Below, one piece after another: positions 8,080-15,900 of a DNA stretch of 64,000 nucleotides. The notes beneath the pieces are model-generated. The model saw only the letters and a list, made by a program, of their open reading frames with translations, was not told the origin of the DNA and made no database searches. Numbering within the stretch: position 1 is the stretch's first letter; every line of letters starts with the position of its first letter. Origin of the DNA: an uncultured Prevotellaceae bacterium (lineage in GTDB: Bacteria > Bacteroidota > Bacteroidia > Bacteroidales > Bacteroidaceae); assembly GCA_900316285.1 (NCBI GenBank), contig ONCG01000001.1, positions 1-64,000 on the forward strand, written 5' to 3'. A program made the translations under genes and the position numbers.

Positions 8080-9786
8080 TTATTCTGCCAGTTTCGTTTC
8101 CAACTTTTCCAGCAGCGTCGTGAAGCCCTCCATGTCAGCCGCATTAACGGTTGCCTTTGCAAATTCAGGCAACAAACTTTCCTTTAGGTCTTTCTTTACT
8201 TTCGGAAACTCATTGAACGACCCGGTAAATTTTTGGTCGATATATTGTTTCGATATAGCCAGCACTTTTGCATGGTCAAAGTAGTCCTCTATTAGGAAAT
8301 CCTCGCTGTAGTTTGTCCCTGTCGCAGGAGGGAGCATCAGCAAGAACATATCTGTTCTTCCGTTGACTGCCCGAAAATCAGTAATATCTACTTTTTTCAG
8401 ATTCTCATTGTCAATTAACGCTCTTGCACATTTCAGTCCTGCCTCATCTCTATCCACTAGCCGGATAATCTTTCTGCCTTCCAGTTGCGCTATCTTGGCA
8501 AGGAAATCCTTGTCCACCTCCGGATCTGTACCACCGATGGGTATGAACTCTGTTTCAGTTCTCAGCAGCGGGAAACTGCCCGTCAGCTTTTCCAGGGCTT
8601 TCTTGATATACAAGCAGTCGGTCTTTCCCTCGGTGACAACAATATTCTTGGTGGAGAACAACACGTTATAGAGTGTGGTATCATCGGTCAGTTTATGCCC
8701 GGCCTCTATCTGGTCTGCTACTGCCACCCGCTTGCCTTTGTCCATCATTACGATAGAGGGGATATTCTTCACAAAACGGCATACCGAGGGCGAGTGAGTG
8801 GTCATCATAACATGGCGGTTGGTGGTGTACTCCTTTACCGTGTCAACTATCTGCCGCTTGTTCTTGATGTGTACGTGAGCATCGGGTTCATCTAACAGAA
8901 ACAATGTATTCTCCTGTCCGGCATACTCCAGTGCAGCCTTAATCAGCAACCGCTTCTTGCCGCCCTCACTCAGCGCATCAACCTCCAGCCCTTGGTTGAA
9001 CTTCACAGTAATATCTGAAATAATTTTCTTGTTTTTGGAGGTAAAGGCCAGATACAGATACTCAAAGAGCATGGCACTATCCACACCGCTCTGCAACAAG
9101 AACTGCTTGAACGCATCCAATGATGCAAAGGTGTTGTTCCCTTCAAGCTTTTTAACGAAGGTCAACACATCCGTAACGGTATAGTCTTGATAGTTGGCAG
9201 TATTAAGAGTGAATTTTATTTCGTTAACCATTCCGATGCCCAACTCATCGGTGCAGAATTTCTTGATGGCCGCACTGTCTGAACACAACAACGACAACAA
9301 TGACAAATGCCAATAGTAGCGATTCAGGAAGAGCATTCTGGGATAGGCCGGCACCACAAGGCCACCAGCCGCACTTCTGTTGATGCTCGATATGAAATTC
9401 TTGTACGAAGGCTCATAGAAATGCTCCCACAAGCGCTGCGACTCGCCACTATAGATTGCCACCACTCCCTGCGGCAGACGAAATGGTGTCAACGGACTAA
9501 CGGCATTGCCTCCACTAAGTTTGGATAGGTTGCTGCCATCCCACGCTGCTGTATAATCCACACCGTCCAACTCCCAGACAATCTGGAATGGAGAGACAAA
9601 CTTAAATGCCCGTCCCTCTTCCTCGAAGTACAGGTTGCTGAAAATGTCGCTGATACACTCCAGCAGACTACTCTTTCCACTCCCATTATTGCCAATGAGT
9701 AAGGTCAACCCTTCGCTGTCTCCGAAGTCAAAGGTTTCTTCCTGTATGTTGGCAAAGCTCTTTATGTAAAGCGTCTTAATCTTCAT
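8080..9786 (-). CDS. OLD/PARIS-like AAA ATPase fused to a TOPRIM domain
   Basis: The 568-residue protein couples an ABC-type ATPase with a TOPRIM nuclease-like domain. Seen directly are Walker A GNNGSGKSS (32-40), signature LSEGGKKRLL (272-281), Walker B FLLDEPDAH (296-304), H-loop His331, and the TOPRIM acids Glu386 (VTEGKTD) and D445-R-D447 (LVDRDEAG). The layout matches OLD-family nucleases and fused AriA-AriB (AAA_15 + DUF4435) proteins of PARIS, and the RloA/RloB genes known from hsd loci. It lies 5 bases after hsdS. Function in phage defence is inferred from family and context. Confidence 0.8.
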   Translation of the reverse strand: MKIKTLYIKSFANIQEETFDFGDSEGLTLLIGNNGSGKSSLLECISDIFSNLYFEEEGRAFKFVSPFQIVWELDGVDYTAAWDGSNLSKLSGGNAVSPLTPFRLPQGVVAIYSGESQRLWEHFYEPSYKNFISSINRSAAGGLVVPAYPRMLFLNRYYWHLSLLSLLCSDSAAIKKFCTDELGIGMVNEIKFTLNTANYQDYTVTDVLTFVKKLEGNNTFASLDAFKQFLLQSGVDSAMLFEYLYLAFTSKNKKIISDITVKFNQGLEVDALSEGGKKRLLIKAALEYAGQENTLFLLDEPDAHVHIKNKRQIVDTVKEYTTNRHVMMTTHSPSVCRFVKNIPSIVMMDKGKRVAVADQIEAGHKLTDDTTLYNVLFSTKNIVVTEGKTDCLYIKKALEKLTGSFPLLRTETEFIPIGGTDPEVDKDFLAKIAQLEGRKIIRLVDRDEAGLKCARALIDNENLKKVDITDFRAVNGRTDMFLLMLPPATGTNYSEDFLIEDYFDHAKVLAISKQYIDQKFTGSFNEFPKVKKDLKESLLPEFAKATVNAADMEGFTTLLEKLETKLAE

Positions 9787-9791
9787 AGCTA

Positions 9792-11150
9792 CTATATGCC
9801 GTATTTATCAAACAATTTCTCCGTTTCAAATCCTCTAAGTTTTTTTAATTTTTTTCGATTGCCATCAACCTCTTTCTGAATCTGCAAACATTCTTCCCCT
9901 ATCTGTTCCTGTATATCCATGCTTGGAAAAGGCACTTCCAAATCCAGAAAACCAGATGTTGACAAACGAGGCATGCGTGTCCCGGACAGTTTGCCTGAAA
10001 TCTGCTTCTGTATATAGTCCGAACCAAGGATAGCCAGAAAATAATGCAGATCGACAATTTCTGAAGGACGGAATACCAGAAACTCTGACGAACATATCAC
10101 ATCACCTTGATAGCGTTCATTCAACCAATACTTGTTCAAATAAGGGCGCAGCTTTCCATATATTACATATCCCTTTGGCACTGCCACCGATGCACTCTTG
10201 ATGTCCTGCCCTGTCGCTTCCAGCGGTTTGTCGGTCAAAAGGCCCAGGCGTTTCTCCACATTCTCCATACCCACGTAGTGAAACCTCTTGGCAGGCGTTT
10301 TCTGGGGAGTTACCCGCAGCGACTTGCCGCCCCGAGTCATCAATTCTGCTATACAGTCCTTCATCCTCATTGTGCTTGAGGAAGGGGCTATCTGCTTTGC
10401 CTCACCACTGTTCCACTTGTACAAGTCTTGGTACGCTACCGTAAAAAGCGTTCCTTTTGTGGTTTCACTTGAATCATCTGTCATGCCTACAAGTGTCTTA
10501 ATGACGGTCTCGCACCTATCCCCAAATGAGTTGATTGCAGCCTGTAGCTTTGTCACTCGGTCCTGTAGCCGTTTATACTGTATCAGAAACCGCTTCTGCT
10601 CCGGCATTTCAGGCAGTGTAACCCTTACCTTAAGAAACTGGTCGATAGTGATATACTGTCGATTGGTGGTCCCATGGCTGATGGCTTCTATCTGCGAAAG
10701 CACCCCCGGCCTGGACAGCAGCAACTGCAAAAAAGATGGCACCACCTTGTTGTCCTTGACCGTGAACACCCAGAAATTGTCTGTCACCACGCTTCCCTCA
10801 GCCTCTTCTGGCACTATGCCCGCACCACCGTTGCGGGCATCGATACTGCTGACAACCAACTGACCGCGATGAACCCTGAATTGGTTTTTCCGTCCTATCT
10901 CCTTTCCACAAATCCGTTCCGGGACGCCCCCTTTTCTCCTCACCTGCGCACCTGCCCCGCCTGTCTTGATGGTCAAGCGGGTGTATATTTCATCGTCCTG
11001 TATCACCACCGGCTCCATCACGCGTTCTATGAGGTCATCCAGCAGCACAGCATCCAGACTGGCATACTCCGCACTGGGACAGCTCTCCGGAATGGAGTAT
11101 AGCCAGTTGGACAGAGTGCAATATTGAAGTGTGTCAATCATCGTTCCCAT
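9792..11150 (-). CDS. hsdS: Type I restriction-modification specificity subunit
   Basis: The 452-residue protein has two target-recognition halves joined and ended by helical spacers (KRLQDRVTKLQAAINSF near 190-210; LQIQKEVDGNRKKLKKLRG at the C-terminus). Each half closes with a typical TRD phrase (ISHGTTNRQYITIDQFLKV; LSGTRMPRLSTSGFLDLEV). HsdS reads a bipartite DNA site and positions HsdM. It overlaps the end of hsdM by 17 bases, so translation is probably coupled. There is an alternative start nine bases downstream. Confidence 0.85.
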   Translation of the reverse strand: MGTMIDTLQYCTLSNWLYSIPESCPSAEYASLDAVLLDDLIERVMEPVVIQDDEIYTRLTIKTGGAGAQVRRKGGVPERICGKEIGRKNQFRVHRGQLVVSSIDARNGGAGIVPEEAEGSVVTDNFWVFTVKDNKVVPSFLQLLLSRPGVLSQIEAISHGTTNRQYITIDQFLKVRVTLPEMPEQKRFLIQYKRLQDRVTKLQAAINSFGDRCETVIKTLVGMTDDSSETTKGTLFTVAYQDLYKWNSGEAKQIAPSSSTMRMKDCIAELMTRGGKSLRVTPQKTPAKRFHYVGMENVEKRLGLLTDKPLEATGQDIKSASVAVPKGYVIYGKLRPYLNKYWLNERYQGDVICSSEFLVFRPSEIVDLHYFLAILGSDYIQKQISGKLSGTRMPRLSTSGFLDLEVPFPSMDIQEQIGEECLQIQKEVDGNRKKLKKLRGFETEKLFDKYGI

Positions 11151-12678
11151 CTGTCTGTCCGCAAAACCGTTGATACTCCTTGGCCAGCGTCTCCAATTCC
11201 GTTTTCAAATCCATATCTTGAGGACTCTTGCTGTCCCGACCCAACACAGCCCGTGCAATGCGGTAGTTCAGTCGCTCCCTGACAGCCCTGAAGGTCTCGT
11301 CGTGCATCTGTGCTTCCAGCTTTTCTATCTTGTCACGCTGTGCATCCCGCTCCTTCCTGCCTTTTATCTGCCTTAACGCTTGCTTGAGTTCCCGCAGCAT
11401 ATCGCCATGTCTTACGTCTGCGGCATTGCGCTCCTCCTGCAACACTTTACGGTATCGTACAGCCTCCGCTTCCGTGTATTTCTGGAAGAACATAATGCTC
11501 GACTTGACAGCGGCTCCCGACGAGAGAAACACATCGTCGGGAAGCGACACGATGAATAGAATACGCGCCCTGCTTTCTATATATTCCCTCACCGCCTGCA
11601 GGTTCTCATTGCTGAGCACACCATCAGGCAACACTATGCCCATACGTCCTCCCTCTTTCAGAAGGTTCAGACAACGCTCTATGAAGAGCACTTCCGATAT
11701 GTTGGTATATTTGCCCGTTTCAAACAGCGACAGAAGTGGCCGCCCAATATGGTCCTCCACCTGAGCCAACGACCTCACATAACCCTCACCGTATAAGGAA
11801 ATATTACGCTGCTTCTTCAGCGTATCAGTAAAGCGCTCTGCTTCGCTGATCAGAAGGTTTTTGTTCACACGCGAACCGAAGGGAGGGTTGGTCAGTATCA
11901 GGTCGAAACGGTTTTCAAACACACCGTTGATATTCAACAGACCGTCATAATGATACACGCAGGTATGGCCGTCGCCATGCATAATCATATTCATCTTGGC
12001 AACACGTGCCATCCGGGCATTGGCATCCACACCAAACAGGCTACTGGTCGAGAGCTTCCTTATCCGCTCCTTTTTATCGTCGTCACCTGCATTTTTGTCT
12101 GCTTCTATCTGCTTCCTGATTTCATCGAACACGGAGATGAGAAAGCCGCCGCTGCCGCAACAAGGATCACATACCAGCATATCTTCTACCGGATGAAGTA
12201 CCGACACCATAAAGTTCACCACCGCACGGGGAGTGAAGAACTGTCCCAGCTCGCCTCGGAACGTCTTTCCGAGAAACGACTCAAAGGCGATACCTTTCAC
12301 GTCATCTTCGGTAGTTGCCAGATTCATTGTCTCCAGGCAATAGATGATAGCCTCAAAACTATGCTCACGTATTTTAATAGTGTCATAGTCGTCGAATATT
12401 TCCTCTTCCCGGTATTTATCTTTCGTCTGACGAAACAGGAACTGATAGTACGGTGTATTATCTATGGCATACTTCTCGCGGTAGTTCTCTTTCTCCTGAA
12501 AGTAGTCCGACATTGTATATACCTTCCCGTCAGCCCGTTCGCGTTGTATCTTGATAAAAAGGATTTTGCTCGTTTCGTCAAAAGCGGCCTCAGGCGACAA
12601 CTTGTCGTTGTCCCTGATGATGTTATGACAGCGCGTCAGTATGTCTGTAAACTGATTACGAGAAAAATCAATATCCAT
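11134..12678 (-). CDS. hsdM: Type I adenine-N6 DNA methyltransferase subunit
   Basis: The 514-residue protein has the N6-adenine methyltransferase motifs in order: an LGQFFTPR entry motif (144-151), SAM-binding DPCCGSGG (171-178, motif I), and catalytic NPPF (264-267, motif IV). The C-terminal ~100 residues are charged and coiled-coil-like. It is the first gene of a five-gene minus-strand operon. No HsdR helicase-nuclease gene occurs in the window; the downstream genes encode other ATPase/nuclease-like modules instead. Methylation is confidently expected, restriction is not. Confidence 0.9.
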   Translation of the reverse strand: MDIDFSRNQFTDILTRCHNIIRDNDKLSPEAAFDETSKILFIKIQRERADGKVYTMSDYFQEKENYREKYAIDNTPYYQFLFRQTKDKYREEEIFDDYDTIKIREHSFEAIIYCLETMNLATTEDDVKGIAFESFLGKTFRGELGQFFTPRAVVNFMVSVLHPVEDMLVCDPCCGSGGFLISVFDEIRKQIEADKNAGDDDKKERIRKLSTSSLFGVDANARMARVAKMNMIMHGDGHTCVYHYDGLLNINGVFENRFDLILTNPPFGSRVNKNLLISEAERFTDTLKKQRNISLYGEGYVRSLAQVEDHIGRPLLSLFETGKYTNISEVLFIERCLNLLKEGGRMGIVLPDGVLSNENLQAVREYIESRARILFIVSLPDDVFLSSGAAVKSSIMFFQKYTEAEAVRYRKVLQEERNAADVRHGDMLRELKQALRQIKGRKERDAQRDKIEKLEAQMHDETFRAVRERLNYRIARAVLGRDSKSPQDMDLKTELETLAKEYQRFCGQTDGNDD

Positions 12679-12700
12679 TATACATTCGTTTTATATCCTG

Positions 12701-12708
12701 CAAAAATA
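12701..12708 (-). promoter_or_regulatory. Probable promoter of the hsd-linked operon
   Basis: The complement reads TATTTTTG, a perfect TAnnTTTG element, 22 bases upstream of the hsdM start. I do not see a convincing TTG partner at the usual distance, so the assignment rests on the -7 element and position. Confidence 0.5.
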
Positions 12709-12792
12709 CACTTTTTCCCCGACATAGATAGCGTTTCTTGTGTTTTTTTAAGATTGTTTAAGGGGATAACCTGAAACTTGAAGCCTATGGCA

Positions 12793-13709
12793 TCAATCCT
12801 TATTTTGAAATGATATTGACGTAATCTCTTCTTTCATCTCGTCTATTACCTTCAAAAGGTACTGTCCGTACTGGTTCTTAAGCATGGGCTGAGCAATCTC
12901 TCGCACACGCTCCTCGCTTATCCAACCATTGCGGTAAGCAATGCCCTCCAGGCATGCAACTTTGAGTCCCTGACGTTTCTCTATCACTTCTACAAAGGTG
13001 GATGCCTCTGCGAGACTGTCGTGCGTGCCGGTATCAAGCCAAGCAAAACACGGCCAAAAACCTGTACTTTCAGTCCTCCATCTTTCAGGAACTCCTGGTT
13101 CACAGTCGTAATCTCTAGTTCTCCACGAACAGAAGGCTTAATGTGCTTCGCAACATCAACGACCTTGTTGGGGTAGAAATATAAACTTACCACAGCATAG
13201 TTTGATTTTGGCTCTTTCGGTTTTTCCTCAATAGAAAGGCAGTTGCCCAGCTTATCAAATTCAGCTACGCCATATCGTTCTGGATCACTGACCCAATACC
13301 CAAAGACGGTAGCTTTCTTATTTTCCTCTGCATCCTTCACAGCCTTGCGGAGCAAACCTGCGAAGCCACTCCCATAGAATATATTATCTCCTAGTACAAG
13401 GCAGACACTTTCATCTCCAATGAATTTCTCACCAATGATGAAAGCCTGCGCCAGTCCATCCGGTGAAGGCTGCTCTGCATACTCGAAGTGTACACCGTAA
13501 TCGGAACCATCACCTAACAAACGTTTGAAGCCTGGCAAGTCGTATGGTGTAGAGATAATAAGAATATCTCTAATTCCAGCCAACATAAGTGCAGAGATCG
13601 GATAATACACCATTGGTTTATCATAAATAGGGAGCAACTGTTTGCTCACACCTTTTGTTATTGGATAGAGACGTGTGCCACTACCCCCTGCTAATACTTT
13701 TCCTTTCAT
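12793..13709 (-). pseudogene. rfbA: Glucose-1-phosphate thymidylyltransferase, frameshifted
   Basis: The upstream frame encodes the family N-terminus ([27 protein letters not shown]) up to KVQVFGR. There the expected [11 protein letters not shown] appears only after a change of frame, and the rest ([18 protein letters not shown]) continues in the second frame to 12793. One base is missing close to 13049-13050, in a GTTTTG context. RfbA makes dTDP-glucose for dTDP-rhamnose synthesis. The usual partners rfbB, rfbC and rfbD are absent nearby. A sequencing error or a true inactivating mutation could both explain it. Confidence 0.85.
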
Positions 13710-13720
13710 CTATATTGAAT

Positions 13721-14083
13721 TTAAAGATACATACTTACAGTCTCTTTTCCTTTGTTAGATATAATATTGTTTAATCCAAATCCCACGACAGAACCTTCTG
13801 GTATATCTTTACAAACAAAAGCCCCTGGTGATATAAAACACCAATCTCCAATCTTACAGTTTCCTATAATATGACATCCATTACCCAAGAAACAATAGTC
13901 GCCAATAACAGGTGCCCCACCCTTTGTTCGTGAAGTGCCAACCTGCACACCTGGATGCACGATGCAGTGGCGGCCTAGCTTGGCATGAGAATGTATCACG
14001 ACAGGAAAACCATGAGGAAAACACAAGCCTGGGGCTATCTCGGTTTCTGGTTCAAGGTTACATCCCATCTTTGCCGTTTTCAC
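13721..14083 (-). CDS. Hexapeptide-repeat acyltransferase, apparently 5'-truncated
   Basis: The frame codes for a left-handed beta-helix acyltransferase of the serine acetyltransferase-like type (HCIVHPGVQVG, IGDYCFLGNGCHIIGN, IGDWCFISPGAFV). The only start in frame is a GTG at 14083, giving 120 residues, shorter than the usual 150-200. Sense codons of plausible character (EKIAIWFDYRFH) continue upstream to an in-frame TGA near 14129 without a good start. It is probably the 3' part of a polysaccharide-modifying gene. The frameshifted rfbA begins 11 bases downstream. Confidence 0.6.
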   Translation of the reverse strand: MKTAKMGCNLEPETEIAPGLCFPHGFPVVIHSHAKLGRHCIVHPGVQVGTSRTKGGAPVIGDYCFLGNGCHIIGNCKIGDWCFISPGAFVCKDIPEGSVVGFGLNNIISNKGKETVSMYL

Positions 14084-14233
14084 ATGAAAACGGTAATCAA
14101 ACCATATGGCGATCTTCTCTACTCATGATGTGTAACAAGCGTTAATGAGCCATTTCTTGGCGTATAGTGCAGTTTGTAAAAACTTGTTGTTAATGCTTGG
14201 TGGTGCAAATGTGGCGCGTTTGAAAAATGAAAT

Positions 14234-14270
14234 AATCCGCAAGAAACTGAAATTCAGAATCTTGCGGATT
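14234..14270 (-). terminator. Hairpin terminator behind tRNA-Arg
   Basis: AATCCGCAAG at 14234-14243 pairs perfectly with CTTGCGGATT at 14261-14270, with a smaller inner stem in the loop. On the minus strand it follows the tRNA 3' end directly and runs into an AT-rich, T-containing stretch. Confidence 0.7.
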
Positions 14271-14278
14271 TTATAAAG

Positions 14279-14352
14279 TGATCCCGTTGGGATTCAAACC
14301 CAAGACCTTCAGAACCGGAATCTGACGCTCTATTCAGCTAAGCTACGGGACC
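14279..14352 (-). tRNA. tRNA-Arg (anticodon CCG)
   Basis: The complement folds as a cloverleaf. The acceptor strand GGTCCCG pairs with CGGGATC, the D arm is AGCTTAGCTGAATAGAGC, the anticodon stem is TCAGA/TCTGA around the loop TTCCGGT (anticodon CCG), and the T arm is TTGGG-TTTGAAT-CCCAA. The discriminator base is A and CCA is not encoded. Its 3' end faces the accessory island at 1-14.2 kb, a common integration geometry. Confidence 0.93.
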
Positions 14353-14355
14353 AGA

Positions 14356-14458
14356 TGGCGCGTGTAATGCTGCTTTGGCAGCGTTTAATGCCCTGCGGGC
14401 TGTTCAATGCGCTTTGCGCTGTTCAAGTGCACCTTAAAGGGCTTTTGCGGTGCAAAGG
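14356..14458. repeat. Mini-hairpin array upstream of asnA
   Basis: Short GC-rich palindromes (GCTGCTTTGGCAGC, GCCCTGCGGGC, GCGCTTTGCGC, and others) are strung together by TTTAATG or GTTCAATG spacers. The same design recurs at 26.3, 30.2, 36.7, 37.2-37.4 and 38.6 kb. Confidence 0.7.
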
Positions 14459-14523
14459 TAGCAAAAAAACTATGAAAAAAGCAAAAAGCAGGAAGAATTT
14501 TTTCTTTTTCGGTTGTTATTTAC

Positions 14524-14531
14524 TACCTTTG
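14524..14531 (+). promoter_or_regulatory. Probable asnA promoter
   Basis: TACCTTTG matches the TAnnTTTG -7 element. The ~130-base leader to the asnA start contains a small GACGTGTCGCG-type palindrome related to the dispersed GTAGGGACGCG element. No clear -33 partner is visible. Confidence 0.5.
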
Positions 14532-14665
14532 CAGCAAACTTTTAGGGATGCGACGTGTCGCGAACTATCGATGACGAACCGCAGCAAGCACTACTGCGGC
14601 TTCAAAAATGGTTGATCATCGAATGAAGTTATATGGTGATTTTGCAAGACAAAAGGTAAAAAGAT

Positions 14666-15721
14666 ATGGGTAAAGTGATTAAGCCGAAAGACTATCAAGC
14701 CGTGCTGGACATGCGACAGACGGAACATGGAATTAAGCAGATCAAGGAGTTTTTTCAGCAGAACCTGTCGACGGAGTTACGACTGCGCCGTGTGACGGCT
14801 CCGCTGTTCGTGCTGCAGGGCCTTGGCATCAACGACGACCTGAACGGTGTGGAGCGTCCCGTGACATTCCCCATCAAGGACATGGGCGAGCAGCGTGCCG
14901 AGGTGGTGCACTCGCTGGCGAAATGGAAGCGACTGACGCTGGCCGAGCAGCAGGTGGAGCGCGGCTACGGCATCTATACGGACATGAATGCCATCCGTGC
15001 CGACGAGGAACTAGACAACCTGCACTCGCTGTATGTAGACCAGTGGGACTGGGAGGCAGTGATCGGTGAGGAAGACCGCACGCTGGCATTCCTGAAGGAT
15101 GTGGTGAACCGCATCTATGCTGCCATTCGCCGTACGGAATACCTGGTGTGCGAGACCTACCCGCAGCTGAAGCCGTTCCTGCCCGAGCAGATTCACTTCA
15201 TTCATGCCGAGGAGCTGTTGCAGCGCTACCCCACACTCTCGCCGAAGGAGCGCGAGGATGCCATCTGCAAGGAGATGGGTGCTGTGTTCGTGATTGGCAT
15301 CGGCGGACGCTTGTCGAATGGCGAGAAGCACGACGGCCGTGCTGCTGACTACGACGATTGGTCGACGACTCCTCCCGACCTCCCTAAAGGAGAGGAGAAT
15401 CATGCCGGCCTGAACGGTGACATTCTTATTTGGTATCCGGTGCTTGAGCGTTCGTTCGAGTTATCGTCGATGGGCATCCGTGTGAACAAGGAGAGTCTGT
15501 TGCGCCAGCTTGCCCTCGAGCATCAGGAAGAACGCAAGGAACTATATTTCCATCGCCAGCTGCTCTCCGACCAGTTGCCACTGAGCATCGGTGGCGGTAT
15601 CGGTCAGAGCCGTTTGTGCATGGTGTTATTGCAGAAAGCACACATCGGCGAGATTCAAGCCTCGATATGGCCTGAAGAGATGCGCGAAGAGTGCCGCGAG
15701 TTAGGAATAAGAATCATTTAG
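14666..15721 (+). CDS. asnA: Aspartate-ammonia ligase (asparagine synthetase A)
   Basis: The 351-residue protein makes asparagine from aspartate, ammonia and ATP, in the class II aminoacyl-tRNA-synthetase fold. Family landmarks are IKEFFQQNLS at the N-terminus, RVTAPLFV, DMNAIRADEELDN, the GIGGRLSNGEKHDGRAADYDDW stretch, and the C-terminal SIGGGIGQSRLCM motif. Between DYDDWST and GLNGDILIW (residues ~231-246) there are extra residues (TPPDLPKGEEN) encoded by a CTCC...GGAG inverted repeat resembling the dispersed palindromes of this genome. Octamer repeats follow directly behind the stop codon. Confidence 0.92.
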   Translation: MGKVIKPKDYQAVLDMRQTEHGIKQIKEFFQQNLSTELRLRRVTAPLFVLQGLGINDDLNGVERPVTFPIKDMGEQRAEVVHSLAKWKRLTLAEQQVERGYGIYTDMNAIRADEELDNLHSLYVDQWDWEAVIGEEDRTLAFLKDVVNRIYAAIRRTEYLVCETYPQLKPFLPEQIHFIHAEELLQRYPTLSPKEREDAICKEMGAVFVIGIGGRLSNGEKHDGRAADYDDWSTTPPDLPKGEENHAGLNGDILIWYPVLERSFELSSMGIRVNKESLLRQLALEHQEERKELYFHRQLLSDQLPLSIGGGIGQSRLCMVLLQKAHIGEIQASIWPEEMREECRELGIRII

Positions 15722-15900
15722 AGACGTTGAGAAGTTGAGAAGTTGAGAAGTTGAGTATCCTGATTAGGGCGATTGAGTAGTATAAGGGTACAGCCCCTAC
15801 GCCTCAACATCTCAACCTCTCCGCTCAACCCGTAGGGGCGCTTTCGTAGCGAAGCGGAGAAAAACATCTCAACGTCTAAACATCTCAACGTCTCAACGTC
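15722..15900. repeat. Inverted octamer arrays around a hairpin element behind asnA
   Basis: GAGAAGTT is repeated three times at ~15728-15752. CTCAACNT octamers, in the opposite sense, occur at 15803-15818 and again at 15866-15898. Between them at ~15820-15867 lies a hairpin element containing CGCTTTCGTAGCGAAGCGG followed by AGAAAAAC. The same combination occurs in front of udk (61.95 kb). Confidence 0.8.

Noticed and set aside
11134-12678. BREX, DISARM or complete type I restriction system
   Set aside because: There is no PglZ, BrxC, DrmA/B or HsdR gene; only HsdM and HsdS are shared with type I systems.
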